Shown piece by piece: positions 7,971-17,373 of a stretch of 64,000 nucleotides of DNA. The stretch spans positions 124,001 through 188,000 of the forward strand of contig NZ_LDJI01000009.1 in assembly GCF_001431415.1 (NCBI RefSeq), read 5' to 3'. This DNA is from Stenotrophomonas humi (GTDB lineage Bacteria > Pseudomonadota > Gammaproteobacteria > Xanthomonadales > Xanthomonadaceae). A model generated the notes under the pieces. The model was not told the DNA's origin and made no database searches. It was given only the letters and a program-made list of their open reading frames with translations. The translations under genes were made by a program, and so were the position numbers. Every line of letters starts with the position of its first letter. Position 1 is the stretch's first letter.

Positions 7971-9776
7971 TTAGAGGCCAGCAGCCGACAGTCTCTGCTC
8001 CATGGCATCCAGCCGATGCGCAAGCCCGCGCGCAATGAAGGCGAGCAGCTCGTCCATGCGGAAGCTGTAGCGATTGTCGGCTGCGCGGTGCTTCTGCACT
8101 ATCTCGCCGTCTTCGCCACGGATCTCTGGCAACTCGTCCCACTCGTCGTAGCAGATGAATCCGTAGGCGAACGGGTCGAGTCCATGCGACTGCATTACCT
8201 CGATGGCGCGTTGCACGGTTAGGCCGATATGCTCCCGGGCAGCCTCGCCCTTGGCCCCGACCATTTCCAGCCACTTGTAGGCGCCGATCTCCCCGCCCAG
8301 CTCGATGGCTGCGGCAAGCTCTACGGCAGTCAGCGGACGAACCGGCGTCTTCTCTCGGGCATCCGAAGTGTTGATCGTTCCGGTCCCCGCATAAACAACC
8401 GAAAAACGCGCGCTCGCGAGCGCGGCGCTGTAGAGGTTGTCGTCGCTAGGGTACAGCGGACCATTGAAGAGGAAGCCGTCTGATACCAGTCGAAATCTGC
8501 GACTGAAATTGAACGCGGAGACCTCAATAAACCCCGTCGCGTTACGGTTCGCGATGTAGCCATTCCGGTCGGTCGCGGTACCGTACCCGGCTCCGACGTC
8601 GATTACAGGCACGTCCAAGTTGTCGTCGTAAAAGACAAATCGAGAGGAGTTCCCCTGCAGACTCACCGCGCCTGTAATAGGGCCGCCCGTCTTGTCGTAT
8701 TTTCCTGCAAGCGCAGACGCATCGGCTTTTGTGGCAGGGGCAATGCCAGCCCAACTGGTGATGTTAGCCGGGATACTGGCGAGGTTCGCACCCCAGGTCG
8801 CGCCTACCGTTGCACCGGCTGCTATCCCCGAGAGTTTTGTGGCCTCAACGGACGTGTAGCCCTGATAGCCAGCGGCATACGACACCGTGAAGGTGCCGCT
8901 GGATGTGATGGGCGAGCCGGCAACTGCAAGGCCAGTCGGAACCGACAGTGCAACCGAGGTGACCGTGCCGGGGTTGCCCGTCGGTACCAGCAGCTCCTGC
9001 CAGTTGCCCAGCGTTCCAGCAGGCTCAGCCGTGAGGATGAACGACTTCTGCAGGTCGGTTCGCACCGCAACGTCGCCGCGCTCTGCAGCAAGGGCCAGCA
9101 TGGCCGACTGGCTGGCAACGACGAATGTGTCGGTGATCGCGAGTGCAGGTAGCTGGTTGGCGGGAAGCTTCGCCCCTGCATCAAGGGTCGCGAGGCCGTT
9201 GGCTACCCCCTTCTGTGCAGCGATCCGAGCATCAGCACGGACATCGGTGTAGTAGAGGTTGCCCGTCCCTTCGTCCAGATCATCCGTCGTTGCTGCGCTC
9301 GTGCCGGTCTTGCGCCCTTTGGCGTCAAAGACGGTCTTCTGGAGGGTGCCACCGCCCACGTCTGGCACGTCAGCGAGGCCAAGTGTGACGACGCCGTCAG
9401 CGCCCACCACTTTGTCTAGATCGGCCGCCTCCACTTCGATGGCATCGGCAACCGGGAAGAATCCCTTTGCACCATCCGGACCCGTTCCGTAGTACTCGGT
9501 GTTGCCGGGGGACAACTCGTCGCCGACCAGCTGGATCTCGACCACGGACGTGCCAGCCGAGTTGACCGAGTTGCGCCCAATGATCCGCAGGGTCTGCCCA
9601 TCGGCCAGATCGGCCACACGCGCGGCCAAGGCCTCGTAGAGATGGCGGAGATCATCGCCGGTCTGGGCCAAGGCGAGCTGCGCAAAGTAGTTCGCCCACG
9701 CCCGCGAGACACGCCCGTCACGCCCAGCAATCGGCTCCCCCTGACCGGGCTGGGCTGCAAAGCCGGGACTCTTCAT
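7971..9776 (-). CDS. Tail fibre protein with C-terminal S74 intramolecular chaperone
   Basis: 601 residues from ATG 9776, which overlaps the upstream stop (ATGA). The N-terminal part resembles a virion-binding region (SRAWANYFAQL). The middle is a repetitive Gly/Thr/Ala-rich shaft. The last 130 residues begin NTSDAREKTPVRPL, the signature of the peptidase S74/endosialidase chaperone, with the Ser of the cleavage site, and end in a helical tail. Such chaperones trimerise the fibre and then cut themselves off. Likely the receptor-binding protein. Confidence 0.85.
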   Translation of the reverse strand: MKSPGFAAQPGQGEPIAGRDGRVSRAWANYFAQLALAQTGDDLRHLYEALAARVADLADGQTLRIIGRNSVNSAGTSVVEIQLVGDELSPGNTEYYGTGPDGAKGFFPVADAIEVEAADLDKVVGADGVVTLGLADVPDVGGGTLQKTVFDAKGRKTGTSAATTDDLDEGTGNLYYTDVRADARIAAQKGVANGLATLDAGAKLPANQLPALAITDTFVVASQSAMLALAAERGDVAVRTDLQKSFILTAEPAGTLGNWQELLVPTGNPGTVTSVALSVPTGLAVAGSPITSSGTFTVSYAAGYQGYTSVEATKLSGIAAGATVGATWGANLASIPANITSWAGIAPATKADASALAGKYDKTGGPITGAVSLQGNSSRFVFYDDNLDVPVIDVGAGYGTATDRNGYIANRNATGFIEVSAFNFSRRFRLVSDGFLFNGPLYPSDDNLYSAALASARFSVVYAGTGTINTSDAREKTPVRPLTAVELAAAIELGGEIGAYKWLEMVGAKGEAAREHIGLTVQRAIEVMQSHGLDPFAYGFICYDEWDELPEIRGEDGEIVQKHRAADNRYSFRMDELLAFIARGLAHRLDAMEQRLSAAGL

Positions 9777-10573
9777 GCTGCTGGCACCTGACCCTGAGCG
9801 ATCCACTGGAAGACGATGGGGGTATTGACGTTGGCTTCGGACGGGTTGCCCTCGGCGACGTCGAAGGCGGCAGTGAAGCCGGTGGCGGTCGGAACGGAAG
9901 ACAGGTACGGGACGACTACGGCGCCGCTGGCCTGCAGGCCCGGGGAGGGGATCAGGGTGACGTTCGGGGTCGTGCCCGCCTTGAACGCGGTGGCGAAGGT
10001 CACCGGGAGCGAACTCTTCTGAGTGCCGGACGCGGGCGACGTGCCCTGCCCCTTGAGGATCATCCAGTCGGTGTCGCCGCCGGTTTTGATGATGACCTTG
10101 TCCACGCCGGAGACCTCAGCGGCAGGCGGCGGCTCGGCCTTGGCGGTCCAGATGAGGTTCGCGCCATCGGTGCCGAGGATCGTGTCGGGCGATCCGGACG
10201 GGTCGGGAACCTGGCGGACATCAGCCAACAGCCAGTTGCTGCCGTCAGTCGTCAGGAACTTGCCCGGCTCCATCGGCGGCAGAGCTGCGCCGGCACCCTG
10301 CCCGCTGTCCACGTCACGAGCCCAAACGACGGTGCCGTCGCCGGCACGCAGCGTCACGGTGTAGCCGCCGTCCAGCCAGATGTTGGTGTTCGACCGGCCC
10401 GCCGAGTCCAGCGGCACCGGGTTTTCATTCGGGATGGTCTGATCCTGATCGGCCCAGGTGCCTTTCGGCGTGGTGGTGCCCAGCTCGCAGAAAGTCAGCG
10501 AACCGCCGTTGCAGGGATCGAGGCCGAGAAGGTCATGGAAGACCGGCGCCGGATTATAAAAACGAAAGCTCAT
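9773..10573 (-). CDS. Tail fibre/adaptor protein, virion-proximal
   Basis: 266 residues. The N-terminal 90 residues (FYNPAPVFHDLLG, PVPLDSAGRSNTNIWLDGGYTV) match the anchor module common at the head of phage tailspikes and fibres, where a short collar of beta strands sets variables such as LDSAGR. The C-terminal half is a beta-rich domain resembling a receptor or particle-surface domain. Translationally coupled to the S74 fibre. Probably links the fibre to the tail machine. Confidence 0.7.
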   Translation of the reverse strand: MSFRFYNPAPVFHDLLGLDPCNGGSLTFCELGTTTPKGTWADQDQTIPNENPVPLDSAGRSNTNIWLDGGYTVTLRAGDGTVVWARDVDSGQGAGAALPPMEPGKFLTTDGSNWLLADVRQVPDPSGSPDTILGTDGANLIWTAKAEPPPAAEVSGVDKVIIKTGGDTDWMILKGQGTSPASGTQKSSLPVTFATAFKAGTTPNVTLIPSPGLQASGAVVVPYLSSVPTATGFTAAFDVAEGNPSEANVNTPIVFQWIAQGQVPAA

Positions 10574-10589
10574 TCAGGCCTCCAAAAAT

Positions 10590-10614
10590 GACAAAGCCCG
10601 CACTGGGCGGGCTC
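10590..10614 (-). terminator. Hairpin terminator between the 16-like gene region and tail fibre genes
   Basis: On the - strand, AGCCCGCC-CAGT-GCGGGCT is followed by TTTG and a further T run. It stands just before the tail adaptor gene, so leftward late transcription is attenuated here or restarts. The T tract is imperfect. Confidence 0.5.
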
Positions 10615-10674
10615 GGGGTTGGATGTTGGCTTCACGCCCCAGTGGTACGATCTGGGGCCTAGGAGGGGGTAAAC

Positions 10675-11196
10675 ATGAGTTCCAAAAGTCAGGGAACAAT
10701 CATTGCTGCGGGCTTTGCGTTTGCCGTTCTGGCCGTTGCTGCAAACGTCCATGCTGGCGAGCGAATGACCGTGACCGTCATTGACCGACAAGACAGCGCC
10801 CAGGACTACGCATACTCCGTCCCCGGAATATCGAACTCATATACAACGGGAAGCGCTCAGTGCTCCGGATATGGCAGCTCTGCGAACTGTAGCGGCACCG
10901 CCAATACATCGACGGTGTCAGCCCCTGGCTTCGTCGGCACGTACCAAGTGAGGGGAGCCACGCTGTCACTGCAGCTGCCGGATGGACGAATTGCCGTGGC
11001 CAACTGTGCTGCCAAGATGAACTGGAGCGAGTGGTCGAATCCCAGCATGTACCGGAGTTGCCGAATTCCTATGTCCTCCACGGTATCGGCCGAATTCTCT
11101 GGTGACAAAGTGAAGCTAGAGTGGCCGGTCAGCATTGACGGGAAGAAGCTCCAGAAGGAGTCTTACAAGATTCTCGCCATCCTTGATGCCCAGTAG
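10675..11196 (+). CDS. Secreted hypothetical protein, candidate lysogenic-conversion (moron) gene
   Basis: 173 residues on the strand opposite to the virion operon. A type I signal peptide (hydrophobic IIAAGFAFAVLAVAA, probable cleavage after VHA) leads a beta-rich, Ser/Thr-rich mature domain with four or five Cys. A strong ribosome site (AGGAGGGGG) precedes ATG 10675. It sits between gene-16-like and tail genes, the position of immI in P22, and looks independently transcribed. Periplasmic or surface location is likely; function unknown. Confidence 0.75.
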   Translation: MSSKSQGTIIAAGFAFAVLAVAANVHAGERMTVTVIDRQDSAQDYAYSVPGISNSYTTGSAQCSGYGSSANCSGTANTSTVSAPGFVGTYQVRGATLSLQLPDGRIAVANCAAKMNWSEWSNPSMYRSCRIPMSSTVSAEFSGDKVKLEWPVSIDGKKLQKESYKILAILDAQ

Positions 11197-11221
11197 TCTA
11201 CGAATAGTTCGAGGAGCCGAT

Positions 11222-11410
11222 GTGAGCCAGAAAGAGTTCGACCTCAGTAATACAGGTGGCCAGCCGAAAGACTGGATGCAGCGAGAGCATGAAAAGTCCC
11301 TTGAGCCTGGACTTGGCCTCAAGGGATGGGGCCTCATTGCCGTTTTCGTATTCTCATTGCTGCTGGCTGGATTCGGACTGCTGCAACTGGTCCTTTGGAT
11401 TCTGCGCTAG
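11222..11410 (+). CDS. Small single-span membrane protein beside secreted moron protein
   Basis: 62 residues from GTG 11222, which has GAGGAG at 11211-11216; longer in-frame starts lie inside the upstream gene and lack such a site. Hydrophilic N-terminus (KDWMQREHEK) and one span near the C-terminus (WGLIAVFVFSLLLAGFGLLQ). The last 57 bp overlap the 3' end of the convergent ejection-protein gene. With its neighbour it may form a superinfection-exclusion or surface-modifying pair; that is speculation from position. Confidence 0.6.
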   Translation: MSQKEFDLSNTGGQPKDWMQREHEKSLEPGLGLKGWGLIAVFVFSLLLAGFGLLQLVLWILR

Positions 11411-14149
11411 GACATCTGCGAGCTTCGCGATTTCAGGGTCTTCCTCGCTTTCGGCAATGCGGTGCAGATTCCTTGCAGTCGCCAATACGCCATTGAGCGG
11501 GAACCGAGTAGCGTTCGCCAGTTCTCGCACAACGCTAGGATTGGTCATAAGTCGCGCCAGTACATTTCCGCCAATTCCAATGCCAACTGGCAATGCCAGA
11601 GTCCCCGTAAACAATCCGCCGATGAGTGACGCACCATAGGTCATGCCCGCCGTCCGATTCGCCGTACCCGATGGGTTGGCAAACACCTTGGCGCCATTCT
11701 TGAGATTCTCTGCCACGCGAGCAATGCGGTCCATGTCGTTGCTGAAATCTGGACCATAGCGATTGAATAGCACCTTGCGGGCTTCTGGGCTGATGTCATT
11801 CCACTTCGTCAGGAACGTGTCCGCGCTGAACACGTTGCCCTCTGCATTCTGAGCTCCACTCCGGGCAAGCCCCATTCGCTTGATGACGGCAGCCGTTACA
11901 GCCTTCTGGCTATCGCGAGGCAGCGAATCCATCACGGCACGAATCTTGGTCCCCCCCTCTTTGGTTCCTGACATCGCTGCCTTGAATACGTCTTCCGGGC
12001 CACCATTGGCGTTAACCACCCGATCAATGCGCTCCGCCCTCGCCACTCGCAGCTTGTAGTAATTGTTCGCCCGAGTCCAAGCCCTCATTGCCTCAGGCGA
12101 AGCGATTGATGCCTCCATGTCCCTTGAAAGCGCTGAGTAGAGGGATTTCCATTTGCTCCTAGGTACGTTATCTACAAGGGAATAGTTGTCGATCTCCCCT
12201 CCTACGAGCGTCCTTAGCTTTGTGAGGGCATCATAGGGGAGCTTCCCGTCCACGCGGCTTTCTAGGAGCTTCCTGACCTCAGATTCAATGTGCGCATCTC
12301 CGAAGGATGCGTCCCGAATCGCGGAATCAGGAGTAACGCGGCGCTCTATTTCTGCCGGCGACATCACTTGTGCCTCGATGTCCTTAGCAGTAGGAATCTG
12401 CGCCTCGATGTCTTTTGCGGTTGGAAGCTGCGAATCAATCTGTGACCGCGTCGGTACTCGCGCCGCAATCTCCGCATCAGAAATGACAGGTTCACGATTC
12501 GGCATGCCGAGCTGCTCCCGGCGTGCGTTTTCAGCAAGAGCCCGTTGCTGAGCCGTCCGCAACTCGAGTTGCATCTCATCTGCCTGCCGATACAGATCCT
12601 GACGGCGCGCCTCGACTGCGTTGCTCATGCGGTCGCGCAGCTGATTAGCCTCTGCGGTGAGTCGATCCCTGGCAGCCCCGGCATCGGAAACCAGATCCTG
12701 CCGTTGCAAATTAGTCTCTTCCGCCAACTGCGCCCTGCGCGATGCCGCCTGCTCCTTCAGGCTGGAGCGGAGTGCATCCGCCTCAGCCCGTACATCCGGA
12801 CGAGTAAGCGTTGCTGCAAAGTCGTCGGTGTCATCAAGTAGGGATTTTTCTATCCCCTGAATCCTGGCGTTCTGGAAGAACCTGGCAACGTTTGGAGCCC
12901 CTTCAATCGACTGATTCATCCCAGCCAACGCCGTCTTGCTTTCCGACACGTCTACGCGGCGGTCACGGCCAATGGCGTCATCAGCGGCCGAATAGGCGCG
13001 ATTTGATGCAGCCCTCGTTCGCTTCATCCACTCATCCGCTCCACTCAGGATCGCCTCGCCAGCATTTACGGAGCTTGCATCAGGCGACATGCTATCGGCA
13101 GTCCGGCGAAGGCCACTTCCAATGTCGTCGGCTTGGCGTTCGACAAAGCGCCCCATGACACCCGCAGAAGTTGGGCCGCCAGCCAGTAGGTTTTCGGCGC
13201 CTTGAATCAGGCGATTGCCCGAAGCCTGACCGACGGAAGGATTGGCACCGAGCGCCTGGAAGTCGGCCAGGGTGTTACGCATCTGCTGCCCGGACGTGCC
13301 ACGCACAGCGCCGCGCATTGCAGCCCCACCCGCAGCGCTGGCAACGCCCGGGCCAAGTCCGCCCAGCAATCCTGCGGCCAGCTGCTGCCCCTGTGAGCCG
13401 CCCGATTCGCGGACAGCGCCGCTGGCGGCGGATCCAGTAGCGGCGGACACGCCCTGCAAAATCGGCTGGGCAGTCAGGAAGTTGCCGATCTTGGATGTGG
13501 CCGGAGCTGCACGTCCTGCGCCAGCAAGAGCATTCAACCCAGCGCCGAGGCCAAGCGTCAGACCCGTGCCGGTAAGTGCTTCGCCGACACCGGAGTAGAT
13601 GCGGTCCTTGGCTGTCTGCGGCTTGTACATCCCGACGCTGTCGGCCAGATCGGATGCAGCCTGACGATAGCCACGGCCACCCGTGCTCAGGTTGGTGCCC
13701 AACTGTCGGTCAACAGGGCCAAGAACGTAGTGGTCCAAGAGGTCGCCACCAAGCGATCCGAACAATCCATAGGCGCCCTGCAGCACCTCGCGTCCGCCCA
13801 CCTGACCGAGTGCACGCCCGACCGCATTGCCCTCTGGCCGCGGCGCCGACTGCCCCGACACCATGCGCGCGAACGCTGAGTCATTCGCCGGATTACGAGC
13901 CCTGTCCTCGGTGCTGGTTACGCCTGCCGTCACATCCGAGAAGTCCGAGGGTGCGGCGTTGACGCTGGGAAGGTCCGTGATTCGCGTCTGCGTGTCGAAC
14001 TGCTGGCGAGCAACTGGCACCTGCGACGGGTCGCGGATCTGCGGCGTCACGACCTGCTCAAAGTATTGGTTCCGGGCCGCCTCCTTCTGCTCTGGCGGCA
14101 ACGCCAGAAAGGCCTCCGATTGGGAGACCTCAGACCATTTCTTTGCCAT
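11354..14149 (-). CDS. Large DNA ejection/internal virion protein (P22 gp16 position)
   Basis: 931 residues. N-terminus of the pattern SEAFLALPPEQKEAARNQYF seen in podophage internal virion proteins. An Ala/Gly-rich hydrophobic region (about 150-290) could insert into membranes. A long coiled-coil stretch follows (about 390-560) with the repeated segment IPTAKDIEAQ. Family members leave the capsid with the DNA and help form a channel across the envelope. Assigned by size, composition and gene order after 7- and 20-like genes. Confidence 0.75.
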   Translation of the reverse strand: MAKKWSEVSQSEAFLALPPEQKEAARNQYFEQVVTPQIRDPSQVPVARQQFDTQTRITDLPSVNAAPSDFSDVTAGVTSTEDRARNPANDSAFARMVSGQSAPRPEGNAVGRALGQVGGREVLQGAYGLFGSLGGDLLDHYVLGPVDRQLGTNLSTGGRGYRQAASDLADSVGMYKPQTAKDRIYSGVGEALTGTGLTLGLGAGLNALAGAGRAAPATSKIGNFLTAQPILQGVSAATGSAASGAVRESGGSQGQQLAAGLLGGLGPGVASAAGGAAMRGAVRGTSGQQMRNTLADFQALGANPSVGQASGNRLIQGAENLLAGGPTSAGVMGRFVERQADDIGSGLRRTADSMSPDASSVNAGEAILSGADEWMKRTRAASNRAYSAADDAIGRDRRVDVSESKTALAGMNQSIEGAPNVARFFQNARIQGIEKSLLDDTDDFAATLTRPDVRAEADALRSSLKEQAASRRAQLAEETNLQRQDLVSDAGAARDRLTAEANQLRDRMSNAVEARRQDLYRQADEMQLELRTAQQRALAENARREQLGMPNREPVISDAEIAARVPTRSQIDSQLPTAKDIEAQIPTAKDIEAQVMSPAEIERRVTPDSAIRDASFGDAHIESEVRKLLESRVDGKLPYDALTKLRTLVGGEIDNYSLVDNVPRSKWKSLYSALSRDMEASIASPEAMRAWTRANNYYKLRVARAERIDRVVNANGGPEDVFKAAMSGTKEGGTKIRAVMDSLPRDSQKAVTAAVIKRMGLARSGAQNAEGNVFSADTFLTKWNDISPEARKVLFNRYGPDFSNDMDRIARVAENLKNGAKVFANPSGTANRTAGMTYGASLIGGLFTGTLALPVGIGIGGNVLARLMTNPSVVRELANATRFPLNGVLATARNLHRIAESEEDPEIAKLADVLAQNPKDQLQQSESSQQQ

Positions 14150-14152
14150 GTG

Positions 14153-15541
14153 TCAGTTCCAGAGGTTGCTGAAGTCGGATGCGGGGGCGGACTGCATTGG
14201 TTGCGGCTGCGCCGCTGCGTCCTGCCCTGGAGCGGCGCGACCCGCAGCGATCTTTGCCGCTTCGATGACGTTCTGAAGCCGCGCCGACTTGTCTTTAATC
14301 GTTGCCTGACTGTCGCCGATCTGCGGGAAATAGGAGCGTCGATAGCCCTCCAACTGCTCCCGGGTATACGCCGCACCAGTGCCCAGAGTCAGTGCCGCAT
14401 CAAGGATGTCGAGCTGTGCAGCCTCAACACGCTGGCGAGCAGCATGAGTGATCGTGTTGGACGCGGAGTCGCCAAACACAGCCCTGACACCTGACTGCAG
14501 AATTCCAGGCGCCGCAGCATTCGGGTCATCCTGCACGGCGCCATTGAGCTGCTGCTGAGAGAAGTTCAGTCGCTGCAGAAGGGTTGCCGCCTTGCGCTCA
14601 CCTTCTGACGGCGGCTTACCAGTAACAGCGTTGGCCGACACCTGGCGCTGCTCCGCACGATCAGCCCGAGCATCGGCCCGATCTGCTCTAGCTGAAGCTT
14701 CACGAGCCATATCAAGGCGCATCTGCTCTGCAGCCGAAATCTCCGGCTTGGGGCCAACCCCAGCAACACGCACTGGGTCCAGAGTTCCCGGTGCAGCAGA
14801 GGCTGCGGGGCCTCCGTTGGGATTCATCCTCGCAGCAAGGAATGCATCGACTTGGGCCTCTGGAATGCCGGCAGCGATCAGCTGGTTAGCCAGACTCGCA
14901 TTGGCATCAACCTCGGCTTGCGATCCGCCCTGCTCAAGGGGATTTGCAGGAGTCCCTTGCGGGTTGCTTTGGCTGCCGCCGATGAGCGCGTTGTTCGGGT
15001 TCGGAATCCATGCACCCGCTCGGTCAGACCACATGTATTCCGGCTGGCGCTCGGACTGATAGATGACTCGGCCATCAGGTCCGACCAAGGAATCTCCAAT
15101 CACCTTGTTCTGGTTGTAAGCGGAAGTCTCAGCCCCGCCCATGCCGAGCAACTGGTGCATGGTCGTTTCGTAGCTTGGATCCCACGTCGGCGACAACTCC
15201 TGCTCGGTCGCAAGCCCCGCCCGGATGATCGCTGGACGCAGACTGTTCCAAGCACCAGATACGGCGTTTGGATTCTTACTGTCCAGCGCGCCCTTCATGT
15301 AGCGGGCCCCGTTCACCAGCAACTTGGTCTGGCGATCTTCGTCTCCCTGCCACTGCTGCTGTTGCGCCTGTGCGGCCTGCGGGTTCACTGCTGCCATATT
15401 CCCAAGCAACGACTGACGCTGCTCTGGAGGGGCCGTGTAGGCCTTCCCAGCCAGCATGTTCAATCGGGAGTTGTCGTAGGTGTCCTGAAACCCCTGCGAT
15501 AGACGGGCGCCATCCGCTAGCCCTGCGAGTGCATTGACCAT
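14153..15541 (-). CDS. DNA ejection protein (P22 gp20 position)
   Basis: 462 residues, helical and Gln/Ala-rich (AQAQQQQWQG), with a basic ARADRADARADRAEQRQ coiled segment around 280-300. No membrane span or enzyme motif. It starts one base within the stop of the upstream 7-like gene and ends 4 bp before the 16-like gene, so the three are co-translated. Ejection-protein identity rests on composition and synteny. Confidence 0.7.
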   Translation of the reverse strand: MVNALAGLADGARLSQGFQDTYDNSRLNMLAGKAYTAPPEQRQSLLGNMAAVNPQAAQAQQQQWQGDEDRQTKLLVNGARYMKGALDSKNPNAVSGAWNSLRPAIIRAGLATEQELSPTWDPSYETTMHQLLGMGGAETSAYNQNKVIGDSLVGPDGRVIYQSERQPEYMWSDRAGAWIPNPNNALIGGSQSNPQGTPANPLEQGGSQAEVDANASLANQLIAAGIPEAQVDAFLAARMNPNGGPAASAAPGTLDPVRVAGVGPKPEISAAEQMRLDMAREASARADRADARADRAEQRQVSANAVTGKPPSEGERKAATLLQRLNFSQQQLNGAVQDDPNAAAPGILQSGVRAVFGDSASNTITHAARQRVEAAQLDILDAALTLGTGAAYTREQLEGYRRSYFPQIGDSQATIKDKSARLQNVIEAAKIAAGRAAPGQDAAAQPQPMQSAPASDFSNLWN

Positions 15542-16149
15542 CAGACGCCTCCCCAGCCGATTTTGCCAAGGGCATTCAGCCCGGTGTTTGCGATGGACCC
15601 AGCCAGCGCGTTGTTGGCGTAGGCTCGCTGCCCATATGCCGATGAGCGCGCATCAGCCGCCGCGAAAGCGTTGTTCCCGGCTGCGTTGGCGTAGTTCTGC
15701 CCGAGACTGGCAAGACCAGATGCGGTTGTCTGCCCAACGTTCGCGATACCGGCCTGTCGATTCCACCAGTCTCCGAACTGCTGTGATGCTACGCCGGCGC
15801 CGAACTGCATTCGATCTGCATCAGCACCGCCGGAGTAGAGACCACCCCGAGCTGACGCACCGCGCTCAAGGCCCTTGAGACCCTGATCAAGCGTGAATTG
15901 ATAGTCAGGCGATGCCTTGAAGCTGTCGAAGTTGCCGGCGCTAGCCCCCTCCAACCGGGAGAGTGCATTCTGCCCCGCCTGCAGCCACGGCATGTTGTCC
16001 TGCCGACTCTGGTCGTACTGCCGTGCCTGCTCTGCAGTGGCGGAATCTGCCGCCCGCTGTGTGGCATTGGCGGCGCCCTTTGCTGCCTTCTTCTGCTGGT
16101 TTGCTGCGTAAGCTGATACTGCTACGCCGACGATTGCTGCTGCAGGCAT
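15541..16149 (-). CDS. DNA transfer/ejection protein (P22 gp7 position)
   Basis: 202 residues. It opens with a hydrophobic Ala-rich helix (PAAAIVGVAVSAYAANQQKKAAKGAA), followed by Ala/Gln/Gly-rich helical sequence with GLYSGGADADRM. This pattern is shared by many podophage DNA transfer proteins. The ATG at 16149 overlaps the upstream gene by 28 bp; a later start is possible but would remove the conserved hydrophobic head. Confidence 0.72.
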   Translation of the reverse strand: MPAAAIVGVAVSAYAANQQKKAAKGAANATQRAADSATAEQARQYDQSRQDNMPWLQAGQNALSRLEGASAGNFDSFKASPDYQFTLDQGLKGLERGASARGGLYSGGADADRMQFGAGVASQQFGDWWNRQAGIANVGQTTASGLASLGQNYANAAGNNAFAAADARSSAYGQRAYANNALAGSIANTGLNALGKIGWGGV

Positions 16150-16580
16150 TTGAACGCCTCCCTTGATAGCTCAAAGAACTCCACATCCACCGGGCCGCTA
16201 TCGCGCTCCCAGCCGTTGTGGATCTCGTGAAATTTCGTGAAGCCCTGCTTCAGGGCGAACCGGCGAACGTGCGGAAGATCGACGGCGATTTGCGTCAGGA
16301 TCAGATCGGCGGATTGCTCGCCGAACATGTAGGCCAGTGACTGACGGGCGAACTGGGCCGCGTTCTTGGTGTGCGGCAGGAAGAGCGTGTGAACCTCGTA
16401 CACGCCCGCCGCCTGCCGGTGGTAGATGAAGCCGCCACGGTCGCCAAACTCAAGGCCGATGCACTCGGCCCAGTGATCGCCCAAACGAATAGGGCCGCAT
16501 CCCTTCCAGGAAACGGCCCTATAGACATCTGGGTGATTGGCGACCGACTCCAGGAACTCTGGACCGGTCGCAGTCTTCAT
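16122..16580 (-). CDS. Phage protein of GNAT-like fold (P22 gp14 position)
   Basis: 152 residues. Pattern of an acetyltransferase-like fold (GGFIYHRQAAGVYEVHTLF, then a helix, then FALKQGFTKFHEI), as in DUF2824-type phage proteins. Its position matches P22 gene 14, which acts in head assembly. No evidence that it binds acetyl-CoA. ATGA-coupled to its upstream neighbour. Confidence 0.6.
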   Translation of the reverse strand: MKTATGPEFLESVANHPDVYRAVSWKGCGPIRLGDHWAECIGLEFGDRGGFIYHRQAAGVYEVHTLFLPHTKNAAQFARQSLAYMFGEQSADLILTQIAVDLPHVRRFALKQGFTKFHEIHNGWERDSGPVDVEFFELSREAFKCLQQQSSA

Positions 16581-16801
16581 CCGCTTCGAGGCTCCAGCTT
16601 GACCGCCGCGGCGATCAGGTCACGCTTGATCGGGCTGGAGACGCGGATCTTGCACACCGCCTCCCTGCACATGCCGACACGGGTAACCGTCACCGACTTG
16701 CCGTACTCGCCGATTGCGCCCAGCGATCTTTTCTTCCAGTTGGACGGGTTCTGGCTTGAGTCCTTGATCACAGCGATCAGGACGTGATGGTCGCCGCTCA
16801 T
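16577..16801 (-). CDS. Hypothetical virion-module protein, 74 aa
   Basis: Short basic protein with two Cys (MCREAVCKIRV). No family recognised. It is coupled by ATGA overlaps on both sides within the head-tail gene run, which supports real expression. Confidence 0.6.
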   Translation of the reverse strand: MSGDHHVLIAVIKDSSQNPSNWKKRSLGAIGEYGKSVTVTRVGMCREAVCKIRVSSPIKRDLIAAAVKLEPRSG

Positions 16802-17373
16802 GGGAAGTAACTCGCCTCCAGGCGTAGGTTGGTAGCCATCCCCAGCTGCCAGAGTCCCTTTGCTGAACCCGCAAAGGTTCGCTCAGTGGCGAAGCGCTCG
16901 CGCTGCTTGCGATGCCGGATAGCACCGTCGCGAACGTAGGCAAGGATGATGTCGGAATTGGAAACGTTGAAATTGCGGCCGTCATCTAGAGTGCAACGCG
17001 GGTTGACAGCATCGGCAGGCAGTAGGTCCTTCGTGAACAACTGCTCCTGCGAAACCGGGTCGTACCACCAAACCCATGGCTCCTTGTTCTGTACGAAGCA
17101 CACAAAGGGGTTCATGTTCTGGTCGAAGGCCAGCCCAATCTCGGTGACGCCCGGGCGTCCGAACAGAAGGAACTCGTCCACGCCCGGTGCGGACAGATAA
17201 ATTGCGGCCACTCGTGCGTCGTACCGCGCCGTCCAGACCTTAACCATCAACCCCTGTGACGAATCGTTGATCGCAACGCCGCCGTACTCGTAGTCGATAA
17301 GCGGGCTGCTCCGCTCCGGCACCAAGAATGGCGCTGGCGCATCCACCGTAGACCTGCGATCACCTGGAATCAT
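16798..17373 (-). CDS. Hypothetical structural protein, 191 aa
   Basis: A beta-rich protein with repeated strand patterns and several Trp (EPWVWWYDP). It lies between 10-like and 14-like genes, where P22 encodes its tail needle gp26, but it has no coiled coil, so a needle role is not supported. ATGA-coupled to both neighbours. Confidence 0.6.
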   Translation of the reverse strand: MIPGDRRSTVDAPAPFLVPERSSPLIDYEYGGVAINDSSQGLMVKVWTARYDARVAAIYLSAPGVDEFLLFGRPGVTEIGLAFDQNMNPFVCFVQNKEPWVWWYDPVSQEQLFTKDLLPADAVNPRCTLDDGRNFNVSNSDIILAYVRDGAIRHRKQRERFATERTFAGSAKGLWQLGMATNLRLEASYFP

